DNA from: Chloroflexi bacterium UBA6077
Lineage (GTDB): Bacteria > Chloroflexota > UBA6077
DNA: 64,000 bases
NCBI GenBank assembly: GCA_002436065.1
Contig: DIXP01000079.1
Span: forward strand, 1-64,000
Direction: 5' to 3'
In this document: one piece after another, positions 7,595 through 14,712 of the stretch
How positions within the stretch are numbered: the stretch's first letter is position 1
Layout of the letters: every line of letters starts with the position of its first letter
The notes under the pieces: generated by a model
Told to the model about the DNA's origin: nothing
The model's input: the letters and a program-made list of their open reading frames with translations, nothing else
The model's database searches: none
Translations under genes and position numbers: made by a program

Positions 7595-7726
7595 CGTCTT
7601 CCCTTCCAGCTATGAGCTCATTCCTGTGACATGATAGTGTGCTGCCTGGCAGTGGTCAACATGCTGAGTGCAACAGGCCTATTCATAGTTCACAGTGGAT
7701 TGCTCACGCTGTTTCCCGCGGTCTGG

Positions 7727-8458
7727 CTATCTACCTTCCCTGAAGAGAGTAACGCGCCTGACTCCCCGGATCTGCCGGTAGGTCGCACCCTCCTCGATAC
7801 AGCGCAGCACCAGTTCAGGGTTGGTGACCAGGGTCCCTGATAGGGCGTCTACACCATGGTCGAAGAGTAGGGGCGAGAGCGGCGTGCTGGGGCCGAGGAT
7901 AGCCACGAAGCTATCGGGGTGACACAGCTTTAACAGCCCGTCGAAGGTGCGGTTGACGAGGCTGCTGCCGGTGATGGCAACGACATCGGCCTCGGGAATG
8001 ACCCGCTCGGCCTCGCCTGCCTCGAGATCACCCTCTCGAGGGTCGATCTCCAGCACCGAGAGCTGGCGAGCTGCCTGGCGGAGGTCCGGGACGAAGGGGA
8101 AGTGTCCTATCAACGCCACTCTCTTCCCCCGTGCCCGCTCCAGCAGAAGACTTCCGGCATTGACCTCGACACAGTTGGCCTCGTCCGTATCCAACAGCGC
8201 GTTCAGGGCGGCGACGCCTACTGCCGACTCCAGGGGAACTCCACTCCGTGCCAGGTATGCGAGCTGCCGGGCGCTTCGCTCCGAGAGTAGTCCCGCGTCT
8301 CGCATGGCTGCGTGCCCGTGGCAGGTGTGGCTCTGCGATAAGGTTGACGCCAGCCCACACCGATCTGCCAGGACCGCGGTCTGAAACAGCCCGACCCGGA
8401 CCTCTCGGACCGGCGAATCGGCGCGAATCGATGCGATGAGTTCGTCGATAATTGCCAC
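7727..8458 (-). CDS. DUF364/DUF4213 domain protein (putative metal-related)
   Basis: 243 residues. The N-terminal half (AIIDELIASIRADSPVREVRVGLFQTAV onward) matches the DUF4213 region; the C-terminal half (GKRVALIGHFPFVPDLRQ, VVAITGSSLVNRTFDGLL, FVAILGPSTPLSPLLFDHGV) matches DUF364, a Rossmann-like domain suggested to act in heavy-metal or cofactor handling. Biochemical role unproven. GTG 8458 is chosen because GGGAGG lies about 5 bases upstream; the longer frame to 8545 would run through the operator palindrome. A 44-bp perfect palindrome containing the DUF134-type site is about 70 bases upstream. Confidence 0.75.
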   Translation of the reverse strand: MAIIDELIASIRADSPVREVRVGLFQTAVLADRCGLASTLSQSHTCHGHAAMRDAGLLSERSARQLAYLARSGVPLESAVGVAALNALLDTDEANCVEVNAGSLLLERARGKRVALIGHFPFVPDLRQAARQLSVLEIDPREGDLEAGEAERVIPEADVVAITGSSLVNRTFDGLLKLCHPDSFVAILGPSTPLSPLLFDHGVDALSGTLVTNPELVLRCIEEGATYRQIRGVRRVTLFREGR

Positions 8459-8523
8459 TGGTGCCTCCCTTTCACGTGAGCTGCAACGGCTCGCGGATCT
8501 CGTACGGAGCAGGCCTACTATGA

Positions 8524-8567
8524 GACGCAGGCCTATTATGAGCATGTGCTCATAATAGGCCTGCGTC
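8524..8567. promoter_or_regulatory. 44-bp perfect palindrome containing a DUF134-type operator (site 4)
   Basis: Arms of 21 bp (8524-8544 and 8547-8567) are perfectly complementary around a 2-bp centre. The core at 8535-8556 reads TTATGAGCATGTGCTCATAA within AT-flanks. A partial direct repeat of the left arm (GCAGGCCTACTATGAG, about 8508-8523) lies immediately outside it. It sits upstream of the DUF364 gene. Confidence 0.75.
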
Positions 8568-8617
8568 AGCCTGCTGTCAAGCCGTCTGGGCAGACCGATT
8601 CCCTGCCTTACCCTCGG

Positions 8618-8863
8618 CTATCCACCCGCGACTCTCGGCACCACGACGATTTGCTCGGCTTCTGGGTCGAACCGCTCCAGCTTCTTGGCCGGCATGCCGG
8701 GTTTCACCTGGAATGCGGTGGCCCCCTGGCTACGCTGCTCTTCGAAGATGCGCTCCACCTCCCGAATGGCCTCCAAGGCCTCGGGGTCGCCGGTCTCGGC
8801 TTGCTTCCGATCCCACGTTACTGTGTGGTCGCCCGAGGTCGACATGACTCGCAGAATGCCCAT
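8618..8863 (-). CDS. Small conserved-looking hypothetical protein
   Basis: 81 residues, acidic in the middle and without membrane segments: MGILRVMSTSGDHTVTWDRK, then an EALEAIREVERIFEEQRSQG helix, then FDPEAEQIVVVPRVAGG. I do not recognise the family. The start is convincing (GGGAGGT 5 bases before the ATG) and an operator-like palindrome lies about 90 bases upstream, so it is probably a real gene of the same regulon as the NifX/ORP units. Function unknown. Confidence 0.6.
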   Translation of the reverse strand: MGILRVMSTSGDHTVTWDRKQAETGDPEALEAIREVERIFEEQRSQGATAFQVKPGMPAKKLERFDPEAEQIVVVPRVAGG

Positions 8864-8948
8864 GTTTCACCTCCCTCAAGGCGGGCGAGACTTCTACTGA
8901 TGTCTCGTCCGTTCTCACAGCCCGGCCACGCTGGCTGCCATGCCCGAG

Positions 8949-8968
8949 TTATGAGCATATGCTCGAAA
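8949..8968. promoter_or_regulatory. DUF134-type operator (site 5)
   Basis: TTATGAGCATATGCTCGAAA: perfect left arm and GCTC of the right arm retained, end of the right arm degraded. About 86 bp upstream of the 81-residue gene at 8618-8863. Confidence 0.6.
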
Positions 8969-9037
8969 GCATAAGTCGTGCCCGCATTGCGCTCCAGGCC
9001 GAACAGCGTTCAATCGCGACTGGCTATCCTAGAGGCG

Positions 9038-9481
9038 TCACCTCGTGTCCCCAACTACGTTCGCCTCACGCAGATACTCCGCCTCGTTCCCCTCGATCAT
9101 CAGCTTGTGCAGCACCAGCAGGTCCGATACCGGCAGCCGTTTCAGCGGCTGAAGGCACAGCCTGGCGACGAGTGTGCCAGCCTCATACACCTCCACTGGC
9201 CGATCAATGGAAGGGTAGACCCGATAGTCGCGACCGACTACGTTGCGGCTGGGAACGAGCAGGTGGCGATCCGCCATGAACTGCCGCAACTCCTCCCCCG
9301 TCAGCACGTCTCGCAGCAGCAAGCGTGCCTTCTGCTCGGCCTCGATTCGCTCCCTCTCTATGGTCCGGGCCGCGCGCTGCTCTCTCCACTCCACACAGCT
9401 TACGCAACACCAGGCCAGCAGCGGCATGGAGACGATCGCCCCCAGAACAATCACCCACTGAGCCAAACCCAAGCTCTCCAT
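9038..9481 (-). CDS. Hypothetical membrane-anchored protein
   Basis: 147 residues. One N-terminal membrane helix (WVIVLGAIVSMPLLAWCCVS) is followed by a basic/acidic helix (EQRAARTIERERIEAEQKAR) and a soluble domain containing SIDRPVEVYEAGTLVARLCL. No family recognised. ATG 9481 is chosen because GGGAGAGG lies just upstream, whereas the upstream ATG at 9508 has no nearby ribosome site. It is last in a run of minus-strand genes that includes two MerR-type regulators. Confidence 0.55.
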   Translation of the reverse strand: MESLGLAQWVIVLGAIVSMPLLAWCCVSCVEWREQRAARTIERERIEAEQKARLLLRDVLTGEELRQFMADRHLLVPSRNVVGRDYRVYPSIDRPVEVYEAGTLVARLCLQPLKRLPVSDLLVLHKLMIEGNEAEYLREANVVGDTR

Positions 9482-9560
9482 CAGCCTCTCCCACCATAGC
9501 CGGGCCATCGCCGGCGGTTCGCGCCTCCAGGTGGTTGTCTCCCGGGTGCCCGCATCCTCG

Positions 9561-10097
9561 CTACGCCCCTGGCACTCCCCTCGCCTTCAGCAGCGGACGG
9601 GAGTTGCCTTTGTGCAGCACCGCATCTTTTGCCGGCAGTTCTCTCCTGAGTGGATCCGGGTTGCCCGCTGTGAAGCCGTCAACGGGGATCACGAAGGCAG
9701 CATCGATTGAGGCGATGTCGGCCGGCGGTGTGCCGCTACAGGAGCGGCAGGGCTCCGAGCCGAGCAGTGGCGATGCGCAGTTGGCGCGAGGCTGCCTCCA
9801 GCAGGGTTTGGCGTGAGGCACGCTGGAGGCTGTGCAGCGAAGCGAAGGGCAGCTGTCGTTCCACCAGCAGGGGTAGAGCCGGACGTAGGCCTGAACACCG
9901 GATAGATTGAGTCCCAACTGGTCGATCAGATGCCTGATGAATAGCAGCCGTTGCAGGTCGGCGTCGGTGTAGCAACGCTGGCCTCTGCGACGGGCGGGTT
10001 TCAGGATTTGATGCCGTTCCCAGACTCGGAGGGTCTCCGGGTGTACGTCCAGCTGCTCAGCGACGGTTCCAATGCTGTAAAGGGGGCGGTCTGTCAT
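9561..10097 (-). CDS. Cys-rich MerR-family regulator, copy 1
   Basis: 178 residues. MerR winged helix: YSIGTVAEQLDVHPETLRVW, then ARRRGQRCYTDADLQRLLFI, then a dimerisation helix. It is followed by a cysteine-rich effector region: PCWWNDSCPSLRC, KPCW, and EPCRSC. The pattern CW-x(3-4)-C-x2-C ... KPCW ... C-x2-C is shared with paralogues at 10305-10676 and 15187-15618, pointing to metal or iron-sulfur sensing; ligand unknown. This copy has an extra tail of about 55 residues without recognisable features. The ATG has GAGGTG 7 bases upstream. An inverted repeat at 10169-10190 may be its operator. Confidence 0.8.
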   Translation of the reverse strand: MTDRPLYSIGTVAEQLDVHPETLRVWERHQILKPARRRGQRCYTDADLQRLLFIRHLIDQLGLNLSGVQAYVRLYPCWWNDSCPSLRCTASSVPHAKPCWRQPRANCASPLLGSEPCRSCSGTPPADIASIDAAFVIPVDGFTAGNPDPLRRELPAKDAVLHKGNSRPLLKARGVPGA

Positions 10098-10168
10098 GCG
10101 AGTACACCTCAAGCAAGCACATCTCAAGCTGAGGCTATGGTATTACCTGCGAAAAGCAAATGTCAATA

Positions 10169-10190
10169 ATCTCAATAATATAATTGAGAT
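10169..10190. promoter_or_regulatory. Inverted repeat upstream of MerR copy 1
   Basis: ATCTCAAT and ATTGAGAT arms, 8 bp each and perfectly complementary, are separated by 6 AT bases in an unusually AT-rich patch 72 bp upstream of the MerR start. Its position suits a MerR-type operator, but no clear -35/-10 pair with the expected long spacer was identified. Confidence 0.45.
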
Positions 10191-10304
10191 ATGGGGGCGT
10201 GGGGGTGAGGCGGGACGGCGGTTGCATCAGGCCATGGAGCAGTTCGCGCCGGCCTGGAATGCGGCGAGTGGGGGATGCTGGGAGCGAGATGGCGAGCTGC
10301 CGTC

Positions 10305-10676
10305 TCAGTCTGTGTGGTGTGCGCAGTCGGTACAGAGGGTGGGGCTCAGGAAGCCGACCTGGCAGTAGGTACCGGCCTCCTTCCAACAGGGCTTGGTGCA
10401 GCCCGACTGCTCAGTGGTGCGGGCGCACCTGGGGCAGCTATCCATGGACCAACAGGGGTAAAGCTCCACGATGGCGCGAGCCCCCGCGAGGTTCAGCCCC
10501 TTGTCCAGCAGGCTCTTGATGAAGCGGAGGCGTGCCAGGTCCTCGTCGGAATAAAGTCGATGGGAGTTCTTACGCGCAGGTTTCACGAGGCCCGCTCGCT
10601 CCCACACACGCAACGTCTCGGGATGCTGTTCCAAGAGTTCGGAAGCCACGCTCATCGGATAAAGCGGCCTACCCAT
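10305..10676 (-). CDS. Cys-rich MerR-family regulator, copy 2
   Basis: 123 residues. The helix-turn-helix YPMSVASELLEQHPETLRVW and wing SHRLYSDEDLARLRFIKSLL are followed by the cysteine region PCWSMDSCPRC, GCTKPCWKEAGTYC and CTDC. This is the cleanest example of the three paralogues' Cys signature. The ATG at 10676 has GGAGG 6 bases upstream; the open frame beyond it (to 11171) is antisense overlap with the ATPase gene. It lies downstream of the ORP-like operon and upstream of MerR copy 1 on the same strand. Ligand unknown; a redox or metal signal is plausible from the cysteines. Confidence 0.85.
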   Translation of the reverse strand: MGRPLYPMSVASELLEQHPETLRVWERAGLVKPARKNSHRLYSDEDLARLRFIKSLLDKGLNLAGARAIVELYPCWSMDSCPRCARTTEQSGCTKPCWKEAGTYCQVGFLSPTLCTDCAHHTD

Positions 10677-10721
10677 CGTCACCTCCCGGGACCCAGTCCA
10701 CGACTCCTCTATGAGCACTTC

Positions 10722-10751
10722 AGTATACCAGTACTCAATCGAAGCGCGCAA
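10722..10751 (-). promoter_or_regulatory. Possible promoter of MerR copy 2
   Basis: On the minus strand, TTGCGC (10746-10751) and TATACT (10722-10727) are separated by 18 bp and lie about 46-75 bp upstream of the start at 10676. The spacer contains ATTGAGTACT, reminiscent of the inverted repeat before MerR copy 1. Confidence 0.35.
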
Positions 10752-10858
10752 CAATCTTATGCCTATCATTTGGGGTACTGCGGGGTTGGCGATGAGACCG
10801 CCGGCGGCGTTGGCATGGGGACATGGGGGCCGCCAAGAGGTAGCGGCCCCCGAGAGAT

Positions 10859-11725
10859 CTATCTTAGGCACTCCCACAGGTGGTGCAGGCCCCGTGACGT
10901 CTCTCCATCTGCTGCCTCCGTCACCACGCGACCATGCACCATGGCGCGGGTCACCGCCGTGTCGAAGGGGATCTGCGCCACGAGCAGGATGCCCTGCGCG
11001 TCGCAGAGGCTCTGGATCTCCCGGCGTCGGTCCGTGTTGAGGTCGCACTTGTTGATCGCCACCACCGCCGGAACCCGGAAGTGCTGCACCGTATCCAGGA
11101 TTCGTCGCAAGTCGTGGACGCCTGCTACCGTCGGCTCCGTCACCAGCAGGGCAAGGTCCATTCCTGAGCATGCTGCGATCACTGGACAGCCGATTCCGGG
11201 TGGGCCGTCCACGAGCAGATAATCCAGTTTCTCATCCTCGGCCGACTGGCGAGCCTGCTGCTTGAGAAGGGTGACCAGCTTGCCAGAGTTCTCGGCCGCA
11301 GGGTAGAGATAGGCGTGGAACAGCGGGCCGAAGCGGGTGTCCGACCGGTACCAGAGACCGGCCACCTGGTCCTCCATCCGGATGGCCTCGGCTGGACACT
11401 GGTAGTAGCAGGAGGCGCAGCCCTCGCAGGCGACTGGATCCACCTCCAGTCCCGAGCTGCTGCGTTTCACCGCCTCGAAGCGGCACAATCCGATGCAGGC
11501 GCCGCAGTCGGTGCATCGCTCTTGGTCGATGGAGGCGACCTTGCCTCCCACGAACTGGTGGGTCTCCAACTTCTCCGGGGCTAGTAGCAGTTCAAGGTTG
11601 GCTGCGTCCACATCGGCGTCGACCATGGTAACGGTGGCTTCTTGAGACGCCAGATGAGCAAGGGCTGCGGCCACCGTGGTTTTGCCCGTACCGCCCTTGC
11701 CGCTGAGGATGACTATCTGTTTCAT
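10859..11725 (-). CDS. MinD/Mrp-type ATPase with ferredoxin insertion (ORP-cluster type), B
   Basis: 288 residues. Deviant Walker A GKGGTGKTT near the N-terminus and the DGPPGIGCPV Walker B-like segment define the ParA/MinD/Mrp family. Between them, residues about 60-120 hold two [4Fe-4S] motifs: CTDCGACIGLC and CEGCASCYYQCP. Paired ferredoxin-ATPases of this kind accompany the orange-protein genes of sulfate reducers and are related to iron-sulfur carrier Nbp35/ApbC. The likely role is ATP-dependent cluster assembly or delivery. It overlaps its paralogue (11722-12603) by 4 bases and is the last gene of the operon. Confidence 0.9.
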   Translation of the reverse strand: MKQIVILSGKGGTGKTTVAAALAHLASQEATVTMVDADVDAANLELLLAPEKLETHQFVGGKVASIDQERCTDCGACIGLCRFEAVKRSSSGLEVDPVACEGCASCYYQCPAEAIRMEDQVAGLWYRSDTRFGPLFHAYLYPAAENSGKLVTLLKQQARQSAEDEKLDYLLVDGPPGIGCPVIAACSGMDLALLVTEPTVAGVHDLRRILDTVQHFRVPAVVAINKCDLNTDRRREIQSLCDAQGILLVAQIPFDTAVTRAMVHGRVVTEAADGETSRGLHHLWECLR

Positions 11726-12603
11726 GGCGCTACCTCCCTTGACAGGAGGCGGAAGAGATCCAAGAAGGGCTCGCGATACTCTGGAAGGGCCACGGGGAGC
11801 GGCAAGCCCACGGAGCCAGCCTCCGCGATCCGCCGATCCAGGGGAATGCGCATCAGGATCGGTATCCCCTCTCGCTGGCAGTACTCATCCACCTTGGTGT
11901 CGCCGACCCCGTCGCGATTGATGACCACGCCGACGGGCAAACCGAGGGCGTCTCGGGCGACGTCCACTGCCATCGTCAGGTCGTGAAGCCCGAAGGGTGT
12001 GGGCTCGGTGACCATCAGGACGTAGTCGCTTTCCCGCAGCGTCTCGACCACCGGGCAGGATGTGCCCGGCGGGGCATCCAGGATCACCAGGGATCCTGGA
12101 TCGTGGCCGGCGAAGCGGCTCTTCAACTGCCGGATCACCGGCACGGCCATCGCCTCACCCACGTTGAGAACCCCCATGGCGAAACGGACCGCCCCTGCCG
12201 TCCCGGACTCGATAACACCGGTGGGTCTCATCTTCTCGCTGATGGCTCCCTTGGGGCAGTTGAGGGTGCAACTGCCGCAGCCGTGGCAAAGCTCAGGGAA
12301 GACCATCACCCCTCGCCCCAACACTGCGAGAGCGTGGTATACGCACACCTCGGCGCAGCGGCGGCATAGGTCGCACTTCACCTCGTCCACGATAGGGGTA
12401 GGTACGCCGACAACCTCCCGGCTGTCTAGCCTGGGATCAAGATAGAGGTGAGCGTTCGGTTCCTCGACGTCGCAGTCAAGTAGCGTCACCGTGGCTGCTT
12501 CGCCGCCCGCCTCCCGCAGGCGCGATGCCGCCACTACGGCGAGCCCTGTCGCGATTGTGGTCTTGCCGGTGCCTCCCTTTCCGCTGGCTACAGCGACGAT
12601 CAT
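11722..12603 (-). CDS. MinD/Mrp-type ATPase with ferredoxin insertion (ORP-cluster type), A
   Basis: 293 residues with the same architecture as its downstream neighbour: Walker A GKGGTGKTT, switch-like DCDVEEPNAH, two inserted [4Fe-4S] motifs (CDLCRRCAEVC, CHGCGSCTLNCP) and DAPPGTSCPV. The two ATPases probably act as a heterodimer, as inferred for such pairs in ORP-type clusters. The start overlaps the end of the IscU-like gene by 4 bases, so translation is coupled. Confidence 0.9.
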   Translation of the reverse strand: MIVAVASGKGGTGKTTIATGLAVVAASRLREAGGEAATVTLLDCDVEEPNAHLYLDPRLDSREVVGVPTPIVDEVKCDLCRRCAEVCVYHALAVLGRGVMVFPELCHGCGSCTLNCPKGAISEKMRPTGVIESGTAGAVRFAMGVLNVGEAMAVPVIRQLKSRFAGHDPGSLVILDAPPGTSCPVVETLRESDYVLMVTEPTPFGLHDLTMAVDVARDALGLPVGVVINRDGVGDTKVDEYCQREGIPILMRIPLDRRIAEAGSVGLPLPVALPEYREPFLDLFRLLSREVAP

Positions 12604-13040
12604 GAGACATCACCCCCACCGGAGCGCGACCCAGTGTAGAGGGATCTCCAGTCCCTTAAGCCACCTCCTTTCCGGCCGCGGTAGTCCTCGATGGCCTTGT
12701 GAAGGGTCGTGGCGGCGAAGTTGGAGCAGTGGAGCTTCTCCAGCGGTAAGCCTCCCAACTCCTCGGAGATGTCGTCGTCGGTGAGCTCCAGCGCCTCCTG
12801 GATCGTCTTCCCCTTCGCGACATCGCTGAGGGCGCTGCAGGTGGCGATGGCCGCACCGCAACCCTGGACCAGGTACTTCACGTCGCTGATGCGGCCATCC
12901 TGTACTTTGATGAACATCAGAAAGAGGTCACCGCACTCGGGGTCGCCCAGCTTCCCCACGCCGTCCGCATCCTCGATACTCCCCACGTTGTGGGGATCGA
13001 GGAAATGGGCGATGACCCTGTCGTTGTAGTCGATCGCCAT
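12600..13040 (-). CDS. IscU/NifU-type iron-sulfur cluster scaffold
   Basis: 146 residues. The three scaffold cysteines and the conserved aspartate are present: GDPECGD, VQGCGAAIATCSAL and KLHCSNFA. The fold assembles [2Fe-2S]/[4Fe-4S] clusters from IscS-type sulfur; no cysteine desulfurase is encoded nearby. The ATG at 13040 has GGGTG 6 bases upstream and is preferred over GTG 13049. It is embedded between NifX-type and ATPase genes, which suggests a dedicated scaffold for the ORP-like metal clusters rather than a general Isc machine. Confidence 0.9.
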   Translation of the reverse strand: MAIDYNDRVIAHFLDPHNVGSIEDADGVGKLGDPECGDLFLMFIKVQDGRISDVKYLVQGCGAAIATCSALSDVAKGKTIQEALELTDDDISEELGGLPLEKLHCSNFAATTLHKAIEDYRGRKGGGLRDWRSLYTGSRSGGGDVS

Positions 13041-13045
13041 GATGG

Positions 13046-13426
13046 TCACCCGTTGTGATGGTGGTGTCCGGCGTCGTCAGGGCAGCAGGGCTGGACACCC
13101 CGCAGGCTCCCCGCGAGGTAGAGATCCACCGCTTCCTGCACGGTCCCGCTGGCGCCCGTGGCTACCTCGATGCCGTACTGGTTGAAGAAGGAGACAGCAC
13201 CCGCACCCATGCCACCGCTGAGCATCACGTCGGCCTTCTGGCCATGTATAAAGTCGGGCACCTGGCCGGGCTGGTGGTTGCCGTAGTAGGGGTTGGCGAC
13301 CGTCTCGACCCTGATGATGTTCGGGCCCTCCACGTCCAACATGACGAAGTAGGGGCATCGCCCGAAGTGGGGGCTAACCGCGCTGTTCAATCCATCCTTG
13401 CTGTCGGCTGATACTGCTATTCTCAC
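13046..13426 (-). CDS. NifX/orange-protein-like cofactor-binding protein, B
   Basis: 126 residues of the dinitrogenase Fe-Mo cofactor fold: VRIAVSADSKDGLNSAVSPH, FGRCPYFV, then a core ending with GGMGAGAVSFFNQYGIEV, and a C-terminal CCPDDAGHHHHNG metal-binding-looking tail. Orange protein of Desulfovibrio, of this fold, binds a Mo-Cu-sulfide cluster; whether this one does is unknown. GTG 13426 has GGAG 6 bases upstream; ATG 13438 is an alternative without a ribosome site. Confidence 0.85.
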   Translation of the reverse strand: MRIAVSADSKDGLNSAVSPHFGRCPYFVMLDVEGPNIIRVETVANPYYGNHQPGQVPDFIHGQKADVMLSGGMGAGAVSFFNQYGIEVATGASGTVQEAVDLYLAGSLRGVQPCCPDDAGHHHHNG

Positions 13427-13443
13427 TGTCATCTCCATATGTA

Positions 13444-13905
13444 TTAGAATCGATTTCCTCTTCCACCACCCATGCCGCGGCCTCCACCGGCACGCCCCGG
13501 ACCTCCAGGCCCTCGTCCCGCGCCTGGGCCTCGCATCATCCCCATGCCCGCGTGCGGCTCAACCGTGGCGGTGCTAACCGAAGTCAGTTGTCCTGACTTG
13601 AACGCTTCGGCGGCCTGCCGCACCGTGCAGGCGCTTGCGAAGGTGTAGACGCTCACGCCGGCGGCGGCGAGGACCTGGTAGGCGTTGGGGCCCACATTGC
13701 CGGTGACTATTGCCTGCACGCCCTGCCGCGCCACCTCCTGCGCCGCCTGGATGCCCGCCCCACCGGAAGCATTCATGGCCTCGTTGGGCAGTGGCTGGAA
13801 GGCCATGGTGTCGGTATCAACCAGTATGTAGAAGGGGCAGCGCCCGAACACTGGGCTGAAGGGGGCATCAAGATTGTTTCCCTGGGAACTCAAGGCTATT
13901 TTCAC
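13444..13905 (-). CDS. NifX/orange-protein-like cofactor-binding protein, A
   Basis: 153 residues. VKIALSSQGNNLDAPFSPVF then FGRCPFYI, GGAGIQAAQEVARQG and VTGNVGPNAYQVLAAAGV are very like the N-terminal domain of the protein at 4948-5523. Here the domain ends in a Gly/Arg/Met-rich tail (GRGPGGPGRAGGGRGMGG) with no coiled coil. GTG 13905 is chosen because AAAGGAG lies 8 bases upstream. It is followed within 20 bases by the second NifX-type gene. Confidence 0.85.
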   Translation of the reverse strand: MKIALSSQGNNLDAPFSPVFGRCPFYILVDTDTMAFQPLPNEAMNASGGAGIQAAQEVARQGVQAIVTGNVGPNAYQVLAAAGVSVYTFASACTVRQAAEAFKSGQLTSVSTATVEPHAGMGMMRGPGAGRGPGGPGRAGGGRGMGGGRGNRF

Positions 13906-13918
13906 GACAGGCACTCCT

Positions 13919-14110
13919 TTAGCACTGTTCACCTTTCATGAGAGAACCACACTTGGGGCACTGGATGGCGGAACAGGGTACACCCCTAGCGTGGGGCGTG
14001 GTGTAACCGCACTTGGGGCAACGGCAGACCGCCGAGCCACCAGCTCCGCGCGTCCCTCGACCGGAGCGAGAGAGGATGGAACTCACCCAGCTCCTCACGC
14101 TGTTCGACAT
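13919..14110 (-). CDS. Small rubredoxin-like/zinc-ribbon protein
   Basis: 63 residues with two CPKCG knuckles (CRCPKCGYTTPHARGVPC and IQCPKCGSL) after a basic, Ser-rich N-terminus. ATG 14110 has GGAGGTG about 5 bases upstream. It lies in the ORP-like operon, 13 bases before the NifX-type gene. It probably binds zinc or iron; its function is unknown. Confidence 0.75.
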   Translation of the reverse strand: MSNSVRSWVSSILSRSGRGTRGAGGSAVCRCPKCGYTTPHARGVPCSAIQCPKCGSLMKGEQC

Positions 14111-14168
14111 AATGTCACCTCCTCGGTGAGTGGAGGCGGGAGGGTGGGGGCCCTCCCGTCCCCTCGGA

Positions 14169-14474
14169 CTAGCTGTTGCCCTGCAGCCGTGCTTCGAGGG
14201 CCTGGAGCCTCCGCTCGAGGTCGGCCTTCTCCGCCTTGAGCCGCTCGATATCGTCGGCGGGCTGCTGCTGGGCGCCGGAGGCGTACAGGGCAGCGGCGGG
14301 GAGTAGCTGGCCCGAAGCATCCTGGTAGTAGGCGTTGGGACCGAAGCCGCAGCGGCAACCGCCCACGTAGCTGTAACCCTGAAGAGGCTGGGCCTGGACA
14401 GCGGAGCGGCCCAAGCCTGTGCCGCGGCCGACGCCTCCCCTACCCCCTCGACCACTCCATCCGAAACCGTTCAT
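14169..14474 (-). CDS. DUF5320-like protein, first gene of the ORP-like operon
   Basis: 101 residues: a Gly/Arg-rich start (MNGFGWSGRGGRGGVGRGTG), a central CRCGFGPNAYYQDASG segment and a C-terminal coiled coil (DIERLKAEKADLERRLQALE). DUF5320 proteins commonly accompany NifX-type genes. The same coiled-coil end is fused to a NifX-type domain at 4948-5523. ATG 14474 is chosen because the family begins at this residue. Operator sites lie 65-150 bp upstream. Confidence 0.75.
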   Translation of the reverse strand: MNGFGWSGRGGRGGVGRGTGLGRSAVQAQPLQGYSYVGGCRCGFGPNAYYQDASGQLLPAAALYASGAQQQPADDIERLKAEKADLERRLQALEARLQGNS

Positions 14475-14538
14475 GATCCGAACCTCCATGTGTGAAAGCG
14501 GGAAACCGCTGCTCGTCGTCAGACCGTCCCCCAACTGG

Positions 14539-14558
14539 TTATGAGCTTATGCTCATAA
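14539..14558. promoter_or_regulatory. Perfect DUF134-type operator (site 6)
   Basis: TTATGAGCTTATGCTCATAA: perfect 8-bp arms with a 4-bp spacer, the exact reverse complement of site 2 at 5596-5615. It lies 65 bp upstream of the first gene of the ORP-like operon. Confidence 0.7.
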
Positions 14559-14607
14559 CTGAATCTACTCCCTCGTCTCTTCCGCTGTCAAGGGTTTTAG
14601 CCACGAG

Positions 14608-14627
14608 TTTTGAACATTCGCTCTTAA
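14608..14627. promoter_or_regulatory. Degenerate DUF134-type operator (site 7)
   Basis: TTTTGAACATTCGCTCTTAA, a weaker copy 69 bp from site 6, mirroring the spacing of the pair at 5596/5663. Confidence 0.4.
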
Positions 14628-14655
14628 TTTAATGAACTCATGGGCTGTTTGGCGG

Positions 14656-14684
14656 AAATCCTCCGGCCTTCGCCAGGAGGATTT
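14656..14684. terminator. Stem-loop, possible terminator
   Basis: AAATCCTCC and GGAGGATTT form a 9-bp stem with an inner GGC/GCC stem around CTTC. On the minus strand the arm ends in a short T-run. It separates the ORP promoter region from the tandem repeats; no gene clearly ends here. Confidence 0.35.
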
Positions 14685-14712
14685 GGCCTCGCGCGTCCTG
14701 CATCTCGTGGCA

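Larger units (their letters stand above)
14475..14712. other. Promoter/operator interval before the ORP-like operon
   Basis: No gene is seen. The interval holds two operator-like palindromes (14539-14558, 14608-14627) and one hairpin (14656-14684), and runs into the tandem repeats that begin near 14713. Confidence 0.6.
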
